A stretch of 64,000 nt of DNA. Origin: Arthrobacter sp. SLBN-112. GTDB taxonomy: Bacteria > Actinomycetota > Actinomycetes > Actinomycetales > Micrococcaceae. This document shows positions 33,399 to 45,107 of this stretch, piece after piece. Position 1 is the first letter of the stretch; every line of letters starts with the position of its first letter. The stretch covers positions 2,976,001 to 3,040,000 of the forward strand of contig NZ_VFMU01000001.1 in NCBI RefSeq assembly GCF_006715225.1, read 5' to 3'. A program made the position numbers and the translations under genes. The notes beneath the pieces are model-generated. The model was not told where the DNA came from, did not search any database, and saw nothing but the letters and a program-made list of their open reading frames with translations.

Positions 33399-34595
33399 GT
33401 GCTGATCTGTGGAGAATGTAGTACCCGAAATAACGACGGCGAGAGCTTCTGCGCCAACTGCGGAGCGTATCTCGTGTGGCAGGGTGAGCAGGGAAAGCCT
33501 TCAGAAGGCGCAATAGCCAGGCCGGAAACGGACTCCGGCGACGGGAAAACTGTTCTCATGCCGAAGCTACCGGTGCCTCCCGACCATGACCCCATGCACC
33601 CGCCGGGCCGTGAACGTGGTTCCGAACGTGGCACGGCCCCGCAGCGGGGCACAAAAACGGACCAGCTCTCAAGCGTGCCACGCGTTACGCGGCTCCCCGG
33701 AACCTTCCCGGAGCAGGAGTTTGCAGGGGTCATTAGAGCGGAAAAGCCGCTGAAGCCAGATACCCGGGACAGGACCGAGCCGCCCCCAGAGGTAAAGCCC
33801 GGCCCGTCGACGATACCGCTGGCAGCCGGCACTCCTCCTTCCACTGATGAAACGCCGCCAGCTCCGGGCGAGCTGATCTGCGGACGTTGCGGTGCCGGGA
33901 ACAGCCGCGAGCGCCATTACTGCCGACGGTGCGCGGCGAGCCTTGACGAGGCCGTCGCGGTACCGCCCCTGCCCTGGTGGCGCAGGCTCACTGCCCCGCG
34001 GCCGAAGGCCCCGTTGCCCGCCGGGACACGGCCGAAGCGGAAGCGGCGGCACTTTCCCGTGAGGCTGGTCTCCTTCCTTGCGGTGCTCGGGATTTTAGGC
34101 GGCGCGGCGTATGCATGGAGGGGCACCATCGACACCGCCGTGGCACAGGTTGAGGACAGATTCCTAAGTTCGGATATGCGGGCGAAATCGATCACCGCTT
34201 CCAGCTCACAGCCGGACCGCCTGCCTGACTTTGCCATAGATACCTTCAGCGACCGTTCATGGGCCGCGGGGGTAGCGGGCAACAACGGCGACCAGTATTT
34301 GGACTTTGCTTTCGAAAGGGAGTTCCGTCTGACCCAAATAGTCATCAGCGGCGGCGCGTCAAAGGACTCAAACGTCGCTATAAAGGAACGGCGCCCACGC
34401 AATGTGGAGGTGACTGCCGGCCAGGCGGAGGGACAGTCGACGACCGAAAGATTCCAACTCAAGGACAAAACTGAAAGTCAGACCTTCAACATTGCTGCGG
34501 ACCGGGTCACGGCAGTTCGGCTCAGGATTTTGGACTCGACGGGTCCGGAGGAGGCCCCGGTAGCCATAGCGGAGGTGCAGTTCTTGGGGCGATAA
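33399..34595 (+). CDS. zinc-ribbon, membrane-anchored, discoidin-like eCIS protein
   Basis: A protein of 398 residues. It has an N-terminal zinc ribbon (ICGECSTRNNDGESFCANCG), a second ribbon near residue 165 (ICGRCGAGNSRERHYCRRC), a charged linker, a transmembrane helix near 230 (LVSFLAVLGILGGAAYAW) and an extracellular F5/8-type or NADase-type glycan-binding domain (SSSQPDRLPDFAIDTFSD, DQYLDFAFEREFRLTQIVI, AVRLRILDSTG). The ribbons should lie in the cytoplasm. The same zinc-ribbon layout closes other actinobacterial eCIS operons. It could tether the baseplate to the membrane while sensing sugars outside. It ends 26 bases from the convergent regulator gene. Confidence 0.8.
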   Translation: MLICGECSTRNNDGESFCANCGAYLVWQGEQGKPSEGAIARPETDSGDGKTVLMPKLPVPPDHDPMHPPGRERGSERGTAPQRGTKTDQLSSVPRVTRLPGTFPEQEFAGVIRAEKPLKPDTRDRTEPPPEVKPGPSTIPLAAGTPPSTDETPPAPGELICGRCGAGNSRERHYCRRCAASLDEAVAVPPLPWWRRLTAPRPKAPLPAGTRPKRKRRHFPVRLVSFLAVLGILGGAAYAWRGTIDTAVAQVEDRFLSSDMRAKSITASSSQPDRLPDFAIDTFSDRSWAAGVAGNNGDQYLDFAFEREFRLTQIVISGGASKDSNVAIKERRPRNVEVTAGQAEGQSTTERFQLKDKTESQTFNIAADRVTAVRLRILDSTGPEEAPVAIAEVQFLGR

Positions 34596-34620
34596 TGACA
34601 CTTCCCTTCACACCGGGACG

Positions 34621-37611
34621 CTACTCAGCTGTAACGCCAAGCGAGTTCAGAACGAGGTCGTACCTCCTTTGGGCCCGTTGTGCAGCCGCGGGATCACCCA
34701 GCCGCCAGAATGTATCCACCAAGGTGCGCCAGGATTCGTCCCGCCATGGATCAATTTCAACACTTCGCGTTGCGGCGGCGGCTGCAGCTGCAGTGTTTCC
34801 CAGGCTAAGTTCAACGCTGGCAAGGGTAGCTGCGGCCTCAGCCGCCCGTTGGCGGTAACTTTCGCGTATACCTGAAACCCAGTCTGCCGGACCGTCCTCC
34901 GGCAACACCTCACCGGAATAAAGCCCGACGGCGCGGCGGAGCTCCTCCGCCGCGCCAAGGGTGTTGCCAGCGGACTTCGCCAAGGATGCAGCGTGCAGGG
35001 ACTGTTCGAAATCGGCGAGATCTGACGTGGACCCTGTTCCGAGAACCAGCGCGTAGGCTGCACCTTGCCGCACAAGGAGTTGCCCGCCTCCGGACTGTCC
35101 CTCATGCTGCAAAACTCCCCGGAGGCAGGACAGGCTCACTTGAAGGGCATGTAAAGCTGCCGGTGCCTCCAGGTCCGGCCAAAGTATCCCTGCTAGTCGC
35201 TCCCGGTGCACCAGCCGACCCGCGTTCAGGCAAAGAATCCGCAGCACGGTCCGGGCCTGGGGTCGGATCCTGGACAAATCCACGGGTACCTTTTCGCGGC
35301 TGAGGGCGAACCCGCCCAGGCAGGTGATCTGCAGCGAAGGCAGTGGCGCACGCTCCGGCCAGGGGTGGGTGTTCCCGTCACTGTGTTCTATCGAGGGTCC
35401 ATTGCCGTTGGGCACGTCCCGGGGCAGGCTTGACGGTAGGACTAGTTCATGGCGGCACGGCGCCAACCACGTCCAGGGACGGCATACCAGACCTCCAGAT
35501 TGTGCGGTCTCGGCAGCCTGACGCATGAGTTCCCCGTATGCCTCAGGCTTTTGGAGCGCCATTGCCGCGTAGGCGACCGCAAGGGCGCCTGGCACCCCCG
35601 CTGTTCGGGCGAAAGCTGCCGCTGACTGCGCGTTCTCAGGGGCGCATGGCAAGTCGAGGTTTGCGGAGACCAGTGCCTCCGCGGACCATGCCCAGGCCTC
35701 AAGTGTGCCGGCGGAAAGCCGTCGGAAGCGTCTAGCCAGCGCTTCAAGTTGGCCAAGATCCGCGGCGCCGGTCCGTAGCCGCAACAGGGCCGCACCTGCG
35801 GCGATGAGCGCAGCGCCCCATTCATCGCCGCGGTCCTCGCAGGTTTTAATGGCGGAATTCACGGCGGCGAAGGCGGCAGCGGTTCCTGAAAGGGCAGCCT
35901 GCATACCACCGGCCAGACGGGCCAGCCAGGTGAAGCCACGCCGCTCGGCCTGGCGGTGGACGGAATCGACTTCGGCGGCGGTGGCGTCGGCGTCCGTGCC
36001 GTCGAAGCGGTGTCCAGCTACGGCTAAAGCAAGTTGTGCTGCGAGGGCAGACACAGGATCCATGTCCAGCCTCTCGGCGCACCGGATGAGCAAAGGCAAC
36101 GCCGACCGCTGGTCGCCCGCAAGCAGTAGTGATAACCCGGTGAACAGGTCCTCCGGCTCCCGCCGTTCGCCCAATGAGCGGGCCGCTGCACAGGGATCAC
36201 CGCGGATGGCCTTCCGGAACTCCCATGAGGAGGTATCGGCAGATGGTGCTTCGCCACCTCCGGACCACAGGGCTGCCTGCAAGCGTAAATCTTCCGCACG
36301 GCGGAGGCATTCAGGATCAGTTGTCAGGTCCGGGATCCTGGCTGCCGCGCCCTCTGCCGCCGCTACCCGCCCGTCGTCGAGCATCTCCCTCGAGCGGGCG
36401 ACGACGACCCAGGCGTCATCCGTTAATACATGGTCCGGAATGGAAGCTGCCCATCCGCACCTGCCGGGCTGTAGGGCTGCTGTGCCGGCCCTTGCCAGCA
36501 GGAGTTTCACGCTCTCCCAGTCACCGCCCTCGGCCAGGACACGCAAGCCCTCTCCCACTGCACCTTCCAGTTCAAGCATTGCGGCAGTGCGCAGCCGTAA
36601 GGCAACCTGCTCTTCGGGCTCCATCTGTTCAAGACCGGCAAGGAGATACTGACGCAGTACCTTCGGCATTCGGTAGGTGGCCCCGTCGTCATCCGTAGAG
36701 ACAATGCCCAAGTGTTCAAGCCTGTGAAGCATGACTCGGCTGTCGTGCCGTTCGAGCAGGGCGTCACACCGTGATGGCGTGATGAAGTCCAGCAAGCTTG
36801 TCACGCTTAACAGCCGATTCATATCCAGCGTTGTGCCCACGAGGAAGTGATTGACCAGATAGTCGCCGGCGAACCGCGACCTGGAGTTGAGGGACTCTGC
36901 GGCACGGCGCCTTTCTAAGTTCGAACGACTCGTCGCCGCCAGATGGAAGAGGTGCAGCGCCGCAGCCCACCCATCCGTTACCCCGGCCAAATTCGATATG
37001 CCGTGCACGCTGAGTGGATGCTTGAAGGTAGTGCGGAAGAGCTGTTCAATCTCATAATCGCGAAACCGCAGGTCGTCACCAAAAACACTGAAAGCGTTTC
37101 GCAGTTCAGACTTTGCCATATTGATACGGGGGAAATGCCTGCTTCCAATAAGGAAGTGCATGTGCGGCGAATTGACTGCAATGATTTGCTCCAGCTCCTC
37201 CTCCAAGGATGTACCTGCGAGAAGGTGTAAATCGTCCACGACGAAGTAGAAATGCCGATCGAGCAATTCTGCCGCTCGGGCAAGGTCGGGAAAGGAGCTT
37301 GCCGGCTCACGTTCAACGGCGGCTCCTAAGGCACAGGCAAAGAAGGAAAACATCTTTCCTGGTTTCACATCCGGGCTTCCCGATTGATACCAGACCACAT
37401 CGCCGGGACAGTGAGCTGCCCATTGCGTGAGCAGCGTGGTCTTTCCGGTTCCGGGGGGACCTACTGCAAGTCTTAGCCGCGGATTGAAGACACCTTGGGG
37501 CGCTGACATCAACCGCGGACGCAGCAATCCCGGAGGTGAAGGTGTGGTGCTTCGGCGTTCAAGAGGCGGGTCGGCCATACCGTCCTGCTTTCCTAAGTTC
37601 TCCGTACTCAT
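34621..37611 (-). CDS. large AAA/MalT-like regulator with C-terminal BTAD (SARP) domain
   Basis: A protein of 996 residues. The start at 37611 (MSTENLGKQDG) has a weak ribosome site; an ATG at 37578 (MADPP) is an alternative. The N-terminal STAND/MalT-like ATPase has Walker A ([16 protein letters not shown]), a FVVDDLHLL Walker-B word and a helical repeat middle. In place of the usual LuxR end, the C-terminus has a winged helix (LQITCLGGFALSREKVPVDLS, GRLVHRERLAGILWPDLEAPAAL) and a BTAD helical domain (ADFEQSLHAASLAKSAG, RAVGLYSGEVLPEDG, WRTLVDTFWRLGDPAAAQRAQRRY). SARP/BTAD regulators activate actinobacterial gene clusters. Convergent with the last eCIS gene, it is a candidate controller of it; the ligand is unknown. 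Confidence 0.88.
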   Translation of the reverse strand: MSTENLGKQDGMADPPLERRSTTPSPPGLLRPRLMSAPQGVFNPRLRLAVGPPGTGKTTLLTQWAAHCPGDVVWYQSGSPDVKPGKMFSFFACALGAAVEREPASSFPDLARAAELLDRHFYFVVDDLHLLAGTSLEEELEQIIAVNSPHMHFLIGSRHFPRINMAKSELRNAFSVFGDDLRFRDYEIEQLFRTTFKHPLSVHGISNLAGVTDGWAAALHLFHLAATSRSNLERRRAAESLNSRSRFAGDYLVNHFLVGTTLDMNRLLSVTSLLDFITPSRCDALLERHDSRVMLHRLEHLGIVSTDDDGATYRMPKVLRQYLLAGLEQMEPEEQVALRLRTAAMLELEGAVGEGLRVLAEGGDWESVKLLLARAGTAALQPGRCGWAASIPDHVLTDDAWVVVARSREMLDDGRVAAAEGAAARIPDLTTDPECLRRAEDLRLQAALWSGGGEAPSADTSSWEFRKAIRGDPCAAARSLGERREPEDLFTGLSLLLAGDQRSALPLLIRCAERLDMDPVSALAAQLALAVAGHRFDGTDADATAAEVDSVHRQAERRGFTWLARLAGGMQAALSGTAAAFAAVNSAIKTCEDRGDEWGAALIAAGAALLRLRTGAADLGQLEALARRFRRLSAGTLEAWAWSAEALVSANLDLPCAPENAQSAAAFARTAGVPGALAVAYAAMALQKPEAYGELMRQAAETAQSGGLVCRPWTWLAPCRHELVLPSSLPRDVPNGNGPSIEHSDGNTHPWPERAPLPSLQITCLGGFALSREKVPVDLSRIRPQARTVLRILCLNAGRLVHRERLAGILWPDLEAPAALHALQVSLSCLRGVLQHEGQSGGGQLLVRQGAAYALVLGTGSTSDLADFEQSLHAASLAKSAGNTLGAAEELRRAVGLYSGEVLPEDGPADWVSGIRESYRQRAAEAAATLASVELSLGNTAAAAAAATRSVEIDPWRDESWRTLVDTFWRLGDPAAAQRAQRRYDLVLNSLGVTAE

Positions 37612-38084
37612 TGTTTCGCCGGGCCCTATACAAGTCCACCGTTTCGAGTATTTGCGGGGCGTGTTAGGTAGCTCGATCAGAAAGAAGGGGTTTACGGTGG
37701 ACAAACGGGGTTACGGCTATCAGTTGTCCCGGTTTTGCCTAGATTGTGCCAGCATCAGCTGCAGGAAATTGTTGGAGTACGGTTCCCCTGGAAAGATTGC
37801 GAGGTAGCTGCCCTGGCTGTGAAACTGCGAAGCGCGAGTGCTTGAGAAGATCCTCCCGTTCCGGATGCCACGGCATTACTGCGCGCAAGTGCCTGTGCTC
37901 CAGCCGGATCGTCGGCAATGTTTTAGAGTCCTGGACTACTCCCTCGTGCAGCTTCAGTGTGTCGTCTACTAGCTTGACTGTGTGCCGAGCTGCCGCCTCC
38001 AGCGGGCCCTATTCAAGATACCTGCTGCCGTCTGCACCGGCGACATTTTCTGAACAGGTGCATACCTTCATCGACAATCTCGAA
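37612..38084. other. intergenic region upstream of the BTAD regulator
   Basis: No supported gene. The part next to 37611 should hold the regulator's promoter on the minus strand. The remainder leads into the interspersed repeat. Weak plus-strand frames lack ribosome sites and recognisable motifs. Confidence 0.4.
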
Positions 38085-38640
38085 AAGAAGGTGTTGACAG
38101 TGTCAACACCTTTGGCTTCGGACCGGGTCGTAGTTCGGTGGGACCGGCTCGGATTCCTTATGTTTTCTGGGGTTTCCGGTGTTTTCAAGGCCGGGAATAC
38201 AGTTCGAGTCCCACCTCGGGCACAGCATATCCCCTCGTCAGAGGGGTTTTTGCTTTATTGTGGTGGCGTCCCTCTGACGCTAGGTGCGCGGGTTGTAGCC
38301 TGGCCGCCGCGGTGGCCTATTCAGGTGTGTGGGTGGCGGGTTCAGGACCCTGGCTGGTGGGCCCTCCGCCTCCTGTGGTGGCCTTCTTCATTTCGGTTGT
38401 GTCGGGTTGGCCCGGGGTGGCCAACACCTGTTCATGTGCTGTGGAGGCGGGACGACATGACTTCGGCCATCTCGCTAAGGGCGCCCCCTGCGGGCGGTCT
38501 TAGGGCGTGCCCGCGAGAGAGTAGTGCCCCGAGGTATGTCCTGCCAAAGAGGGTGTGGACACTGTCCACACTTTCGTCTGCTTTATTGGAGGGCCGAGAG
38601 GACCTGAGGCCGATCTCAGATCGGGCCATAAATCTTCTGG
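38085..38640 (+). repeat. interspersed repeat, copy B (left part, two palindromes)
   Basis: A non-coding unit with the palindrome GTGTTGACAGTGTCAACAC at 38091-38109 and GTGTGGACACTGTCCACAC at 38553-38571. In between is a tRNA-Leu-like 3' end (ttcgagtcccacctcgggcac, near 38200) with a hairpin after it, then the shared words also found in copies C and D. The homology resumes after the IS21 element at 40855, so the unit is split. The tRNA identity is inferred from sequence resemblance. Confidence 0.8.
38231..38250 (+). terminator. hairpin with T-run after the tRNA-like fragment
   Basis: CCCCTC-gtca-GAGGGG followed by TTTTTGC is a rho-independent terminator shape. The equivalent hairpin in repeat copy C keeps the pairing with different bases (ATCGCCTC and GAGGCGAT), which supports selection on structure at some past time. 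Confidence 0.65.
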
Positions 38641-38793
38641 TCGCGGTGCCTGAAAAGTTGTCCTTGGAGCCAACGTGACTGCGATTTAGGGTGGATTGGT
38701 CCACTGGATGGCGGTGCTTCTGTCGGTGACGGTCGAAAACTGAGCCATTGTGACGGTTGAAAACTGAGCCACCCGTTCCAAACGATTGGGTGG

Positions 38794-40787
<1,994 letters not shown>

Positions 40788-40850
40788 CCAGCGTCAAAGT
40801 GGCTCAATTTTCACCCCGCGAAATGGCTCAGTTTTCGACCATCGCCGACA

Positions 40851-40945
40851 GCTTCAGCCCCCTACATGTCGCCTTCGGATGCCCTTCGCGGGTGCAAGAG
40901 GCAGCAAGGCCAACCCTCGACTGCCGCCGGGTGTCTCGGAACGCT
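40851..40945 (+). repeat. interspersed repeat, right-hand part of copy B
   Basis: The words acatgtcgccttcgg, cgcgggtgcaag, ggcag and gaacgctag match the end of copy C (54760-54848) in order. They lie directly right of the IS21 target duplication. This places the IS inside, or at the edge of, the repeat. Confidence 0.7.
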
Positions 40946-41083
40946 AGGGTTGTGTGACGCCTACTGCGGGAAGGTTCCGAATGCCCCGCTCCGGAGTTGG
41001 AGCCCTGGTTAAACTGCGGCGGTATCTCAGGACGCACTCCGCGTTCTGGGTCTTCGCCGTCCATGAACTGACAAACTGTGGAT

Positions 41084-41386
41084 ATGGCAAGAGGAAATCT
41101 TCGCATTTTTCTGGGGTCGGCACCCGGGGTCGGCACCACTTTTGCCATCCTGCAGGAAGCTCACCAGCTGCTCAGCGCCGGCAAGGACGTGGTTATTGGC
41201 GTGGCGTCGGACCACGGCCGGTTGGAAACTCGGGAATTGATGGCTGGGCTGGAGGTGGTCGCCCCTGTACCCGGGGAGCCCGCAGGCATAGATATGCAGG
41301 AGATGGATGTCGATGCCGTGTTGGCCCGGCATCCCGAAGTCGCCGTCAGCAGCCGGACGCGCGCAAGGCCACCGGTCCGCCGATAG
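41084..41386 (+). pseudogene. truncated KdpD-like sensor kinase N-terminus
   Basis: About 100 residues that match the start of KdpD: MARGNLRIFLGSAPGVGTT, HQLLSAGKDVVIGVASDHG and TRELMAGLEVV. In intact KdpD the Walker-like word is APGVGKT; here the Lys is Thr (GVGTTF), so nucleotide binding is doubtful. The membrane and kinase parts are absent. A GTG at 41078 would add two residues. It precedes a permease by 58 bases. It could be a relic, or a small regulatory domain kept for the permease. Confidence 0.6.
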
Positions 41387-41444
41387 ACTTGGCCCGTCCC
41401 TTGGCTTCGTCCTGGGGACCACGGCAACCAACAGAAAGACCTTG

Positions 41445-43421
41445 ATGACACCCCGTTCTGACCATGCCGTACCGGCACAGGTTGACCTGAAGCTGGGCGC
41501 CGATCCGGAGCGCAAGCCCCTGGTCCGCTGGCTGCTCGCCAATCAGGTGGCCCCTGCCGGCCCGGAAGCCACGGAAGACCACAGGCCCAATGCTTGGTGG
41601 AAGGTCATGTGCCTGACCGGTGTCGACTACTTCTCCACCTTGTCTTACCTGCCTGGCATCGCCGCACTGGCGGCCGGGGCCCTGTCCCCGTTGGCTACCT
41701 TGCTGATCGTGGCACTGACACTGCTGGGCATGCTGCCGATGTACCGGCGGGTCGCGCAGGAAAGCCCACACGGGCAGGGTTCGGTGGCCATGCTGGAGAA
41801 GCTGCTGCCCTTCTGGCGCGGCAAGTTCTTCGTCCTGCTGCTCCTGGGCTTCGTCGCGACTTCGTGGATCATCACCATCACCCTCTCCGGCGCTGACGCG
41901 ACAGTTCATCTGCTGGAGAACCCGCTGATCCCGGAGGCCCTCAAGGGAAGTGCCGTCCTCATCACTGTGATCCTGCTGCTGATCCTGGGCGGGGTCTTCC
42001 TGCTCGGCTTCAATGAAGCCGTTGGCGTCGCCATCCCCCTGGTGGCGATCTACCTGCTGCTCAACGCAGCCGTCGTCGTGGCCGGCTTCGTCCACCTGGC
42101 CGCGGATCCGTCCCTGGTCAGCGGCTGGACCGACCGGCTGCTCTCCAGCGGCGGTGGCCCGCTCGGGCTGGTCAGCCCCGCCATCATCGCCTTCCCGCTG
42201 CTGGTCCTTGGCCTGTCAGGGTTCGAAACCGGTGTGTCCATGATGCCGCTGATCAAAGCCAACGGAACCACACCCGATGAGGTCATGGCCTCCCGGGTCA
42301 AAAACACCCGCAAGCTGCTCACTACCGCGGCGCTAATCATGAGCATCTACCTGATGTCCACCAGCTTCCTCACCACCGTCATGATCCCGGCGAAGGAGTT
42401 CCAGGACGGCGGACAAGCCAACGGACGCGCCTTGGCGTTCCTCGCCCACGAACTCTTCGGGGCCGGCTTCGGCACCGTCTACGACATCTCCAGTGCCCTG
42501 ATCCTCTGGTTCGCCGGCGCCTCCGCCATGGCCGGGCTCATCAACATCGTTCCCCGCTACCTGCCCGCCTACGGCATGGCCCCCGAATGGGGCCGCGCCG
42601 TCCGTCCCGTCGTCCTCGTGTACACCATCCTGAGCATCGGTATCACCGTCGCGTTCCATGCAGACGTGAACGCCCAGGCCGGCGCGTACGCAACCGGCAT
42701 CCTGGCCATGATGGTCTCCGGGGCGGTCGCCGTGACAGTCTCGGCCATTCGGCGCCGGAGCAGGACCGGGGCCGTCGGCTTCAGCATCCTGACCCTCATC
42801 CTGCTCTACGCGCTGGGCGACAACGTCCTCGAAAAACCGGACGGGATCCTCATCTCGGCATTCTTCATCGCAGGCATCATCGCAGTCTCGCTGGTATCCC
42901 GGGTCAGCCGGACCACCGAGCTAAGGGTGGATACCATTGAGTTCGACGAGGCGGCCCGCCAGTTCATCACCGACTCGATCGCCTTCGACGGCCAACTGCA
43001 CATCATCGCCAACAAGCGCCAGCACGGTAACAAGGCCGAATACGCCGAGAAGGAATTCGAACAGCGCGGACTGAACCCCGTGCCCGGCCCGGCTGACGTC
43101 ATCTTCCTGGAAGTCGAGATCTCCGACCCGTCCGAGTTCAGCCACACACTTCGCGTCGAAGGCATCGAAGTCGAGGGCTACCGGGTCCTGCGCGTGAAAT
43201 CCCCGGCCGTGCCGAACGCGATCGCCGCGGTCCTGCTGGCCCTGCGCGACTCCACCGGCGTCAACCCCCAGTGCTACTTCGAATGGTCCGAGGGAAGCCC
43301 CGTCGCCCACCTCATGCGCTACTTGTTCCTTGGCCAGGGTGACACCCCGCCGCTGGTCCGCGAAATCCTCCGCGGGATCGAACCCGACAAGGCGGCCAGG
43401 CCCGGCGTCCACGTCGGCTGA
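41445..43421 (+). CDS. APC-superfamily permease
   Basis: A membrane transporter of 658 residues. The ATG at 41445 is chosen as the only start that leads directly into the conserved region; the ribosome site is poor. After about 45 cytoplasmic residues come roughly 12 helices starting [21 protein letters not shown] and [19 protein letters not shown], with [15 protein letters not shown] in the middle, typical of APC-type amino-acid/polyamine carriers. The last 170 or so residues ([50 protein letters not shown]) form a soluble tail resembling the unclassified permeases of soil bacteria. The KdpD fragment upstream might hint at potassium, but the substrate cannot be read from sequence. Confidence 0.82.
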   Translation: MTPRSDHAVPAQVDLKLGADPERKPLVRWLLANQVAPAGPEATEDHRPNAWWKVMCLTGVDYFSTLSYLPGIAALAAGALSPLATLLIVALTLLGMLPMYRRVAQESPHGQGSVAMLEKLLPFWRGKFFVLLLLGFVATSWIITITLSGADATVHLLENPLIPEALKGSAVLITVILLLILGGVFLLGFNEAVGVAIPLVAIYLLLNAAVVVAGFVHLAADPSLVSGWTDRLLSSGGGPLGLVSPAIIAFPLLVLGLSGFETGVSMMPLIKANGTTPDEVMASRVKNTRKLLTTAALIMSIYLMSTSFLTTVMIPAKEFQDGGQANGRALAFLAHELFGAGFGTVYDISSALILWFAGASAMAGLINIVPRYLPAYGMAPEWGRAVRPVVLVYTILSIGITVAFHADVNAQAGAYATGILAMMVSGAVAVTVSAIRRRSRTGAVGFSILTLILLYALGDNVLEKPDGILISAFFIAGIIAVSLVSRVSRTTELRVDTIEFDEAARQFITDSIAFDGQLHIIANKRQHGNKAEYAEKEFEQRGLNPVPGPADVIFLEVEISDPSEFSHTLRVEGIEVEGYRVLRVKSPAVPNAIAAVLLALRDSTGVNPQCYFEWSEGSPVAHLMRYLFLGQGDTPPLVREILRGIEPDKAARPGVHVG

Positions 43422-43740
43422 CCGGCACGGCGCAGAGCGACGTGCAAGGACAACGAATGCACCAACGAGCCCGATAAGGGCACACAGACCTCTCCAGCGC
43501 GCAACAACGACCACCACGACCGCGTGCACGGCGGCGAGTAACAGAATCGGTACAGTCCCGACGAACAACGAAATATAGGCCGGCGTCCTCTGCTCAGGGA
43601 GTAGCCGGGCGTCCCCGAGCCCTTGCCCATGAACTCCCGATAGATCCCTTAGCCACCCCCAAGCCCCGAACCTCATCGGACAGTCGCAGCCCCGCAAGCG
43701 GATCCCCTTACGGACAGGAAGACCATCGCATAAGCCGACT
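43422..43740. other. region downstream of the permease; possible small membrane-protein remnant
   Basis: A minus-strand frame starting near 43697 (TTG) reads TPAYISLFVGTVPILLLAAVH and RGLCALIGLVGAFVVLARR, two credible membrane helices, but then runs on antisense to the permease gene. It may be the truncated start of a small membrane protein. There is no strong ribosome site, so I do not call a gene. Confidence 0.28.
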
Positions 43741-43744
43741 TGAT

Positions 43745-43806
43745 GTGTCTCGAAACCTCAGTGCCTCAAATCGCTAGGGATTCGAGGCGCCTCGGTTACG
43801 AGACAT
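43745..43806. repeat. nested palindrome, recombination-site-like (copy 1)
   Basis: The outer arms TGTCTCGAAACC and GGTTACGAGACA are complementary at 11 of 12 positions. The inner part cctcaaatcgctaggga is shared, base for base over most of its length, with the complement of 55914-55957. Two such copies in opposite orientation flank about 12 kb. The look is that of a serine-recombinase res subsite or a transposon terminal repeat. Confidence 0.6.
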
Positions 43807-43861
43807 GCAGGTGGGTTCAGAGAAGGAACCGGCGCCCGAGGGCGGGATTGCCCATCGCATC

Positions 43862-44960
43862 AACTGGTCTTGTCGGACTTGAACATGATCGAGTCGAAGA
43901 CGGCGCGTGCTTCTCTCGTCAGCTCCGGATTGATTGATTCGCGATTTGGCCCACTGCGATCACAGCGCGCTGGCCGTTCAGGTCGATCACTCGGTAGGTT
44001 TCGCGTTCGTCCTGAGTCAAGTACCAGCGTGAGCAGTCGTATGCGGATCCTGAGTGGATGCATAACTTGCCGCCGTCGCAGGCTGTGATGTCCTCGGCGG
44101 CCTGGACGAAGTGGTCGAACTCGAAGCCGGAGCAATTGCCGACCATGACCTCCACGGGAGGGGTGCTTGCCGTTGACGTCTGCGCCGCCATCGCGTCAAC
44201 GAAGGCCTCGGCCGACGGACCGACATCGGCAAGGGCACCACTCCAGGCGCATGCGTCCTTCGCCACATAGTCCGCGGGCCAAAGAGTCAGGTAGACGGCC
44301 CATTCAGCCGGGTGCTCCGGGTCGTCCTTGCCCAGGCTGTCGCCGTCGAGTGCAAACCAGCCGTCTGGGACGGTGATCTCGAAAGGCTCCTTGTAGCCGG
44401 CGATGGGGACGAGGTATGTGCCGGCGTCGATGTCGCCGCTCTCCGGCAGCGGTGGGACCGTTCGACTGCCGCCTTGGTCCGGCAGCGGCGGGGCCGTTCG
44501 ACTGCCGCCTTGGTCTGGCAGCGGCGGGGCCGTGCGAGCCTCCGTAGTCGGAGAACTGGCGGACGGGAGGGAGACGTCGTTGGGCTCATACTCACACCCG
44601 CCGAGACATCCAATCAGTGCGATAGCAAACAAGGGCAAGAGATGGCGCCACCGCTGAGCGGCCTTTTCGAAGGGTGTCATGGAGCTCATCGACCCACCAG
44701 GCCGCTACAGGGTGCTGTGAGGCCCCGCGGCTGGGTGGCCTCGTGGGCTGCCCGAGATGGGATGCCGCCGCCTCAAGTCGCCTCCGGCACAGAACCCGTG
44801 ACAATGTACGAAGATCAGTTTCGACTCATGCAATCCCCCGAATGACAGAGCGCGCTGAAGCAGTGTTGAGGAAACGCCGGATGTTGAGCGCTTTTCACTG
44901 CCCGGGTCTAAGTAGCCCGAGAGACCCTTGAGACTCGAGACGGGAAGGTTTCGAGTCACC
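43862..44960 (-). repeat. left arm of an inverted, diverged lipoprotein-gene repeat
   Basis: The complement of this stretch matches 56160-57208 across an upstream leader (acccgggcagtgaaaagc, cacgggttctg, tcccatctcgggc), the whole lipoprotein gene and its 3' end. Divergence is moderate, with short indels. The two arms face each other across about 11 kb of accessory genes. Confidence 0.75.
43919..44689 (-). CDS. secreted lipoprotein, paralogue of 56369-57208
   Basis: A protein of 256 residues. The leader RHLLPLFAIALIGCLGGCEYE has a clear lipobox (CLGGC). A linker repeats PPLPDQGGSRTA. The folded part begins GTYLVPIAGYKEPFEITVPDGW. It holds six Cys (for example DACAW, GNCSGF, ACDGGKLCIHSG and CSRWYLTQDERETYRVIDLNGQRAV), probably in disulphides. 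I do not recognise the family. The end QIANQSIRS looks like a frameshift: the adjacent frame restores INPELTREARAVFDSIMF, ending near 43860, as in the paralogue. It may bind a small molecule at the surface; this is unknown. Confidence 0.75.
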   Translation of the reverse strand: MSSMTPFEKAAQRWRHLLPLFAIALIGCLGGCEYEPNDVSLPSASSPTTEARTAPPLPDQGGSRTAPPLPDQGGSRTVPPLPESGDIDAGTYLVPIAGYKEPFEITVPDGWFALDGDSLGKDDPEHPAEWAVYLTLWPADYVAKDACAWSGALADVGPSAEAFVDAMAAQTSTASTPPVEVMVGNCSGFEFDHFVQAAEDITACDGGKLCIHSGSAYDCSRWYLTQDERETYRVIDLNGQRAVIAVGQIANQSIRS

Positions 44961-45107
44961 GGGTGACATGCGACTTTCGACAGTAGCGCAGTAACTCGCC
45001 CGGGGGCTGCGTCTGGCTCATCACCCCAGGACCCCACACGCATGCTTTGAGGTTTACATAGTGGGGATTGCAGTTGTGCTCGCGACCAAGGCTCCGGGGT
45101 CCGAGCC

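Noticed and set aside
7060..34595. Prophage or type VI secretion system
   Set aside because: There is no capsid, terminase, portal or lysin for a phage, and no TssJLM membrane complex or ClpV for a T6SS. The Pvc15-like ATPase, DUF4255 and DUF4157 set marks an eCIS.
38150..38250. Functional tRNA gene
   Set aside because: Only the T-arm/acceptor-like 3' part is present. There is no 5' acceptor, D-arm or anticodon arm upstream.
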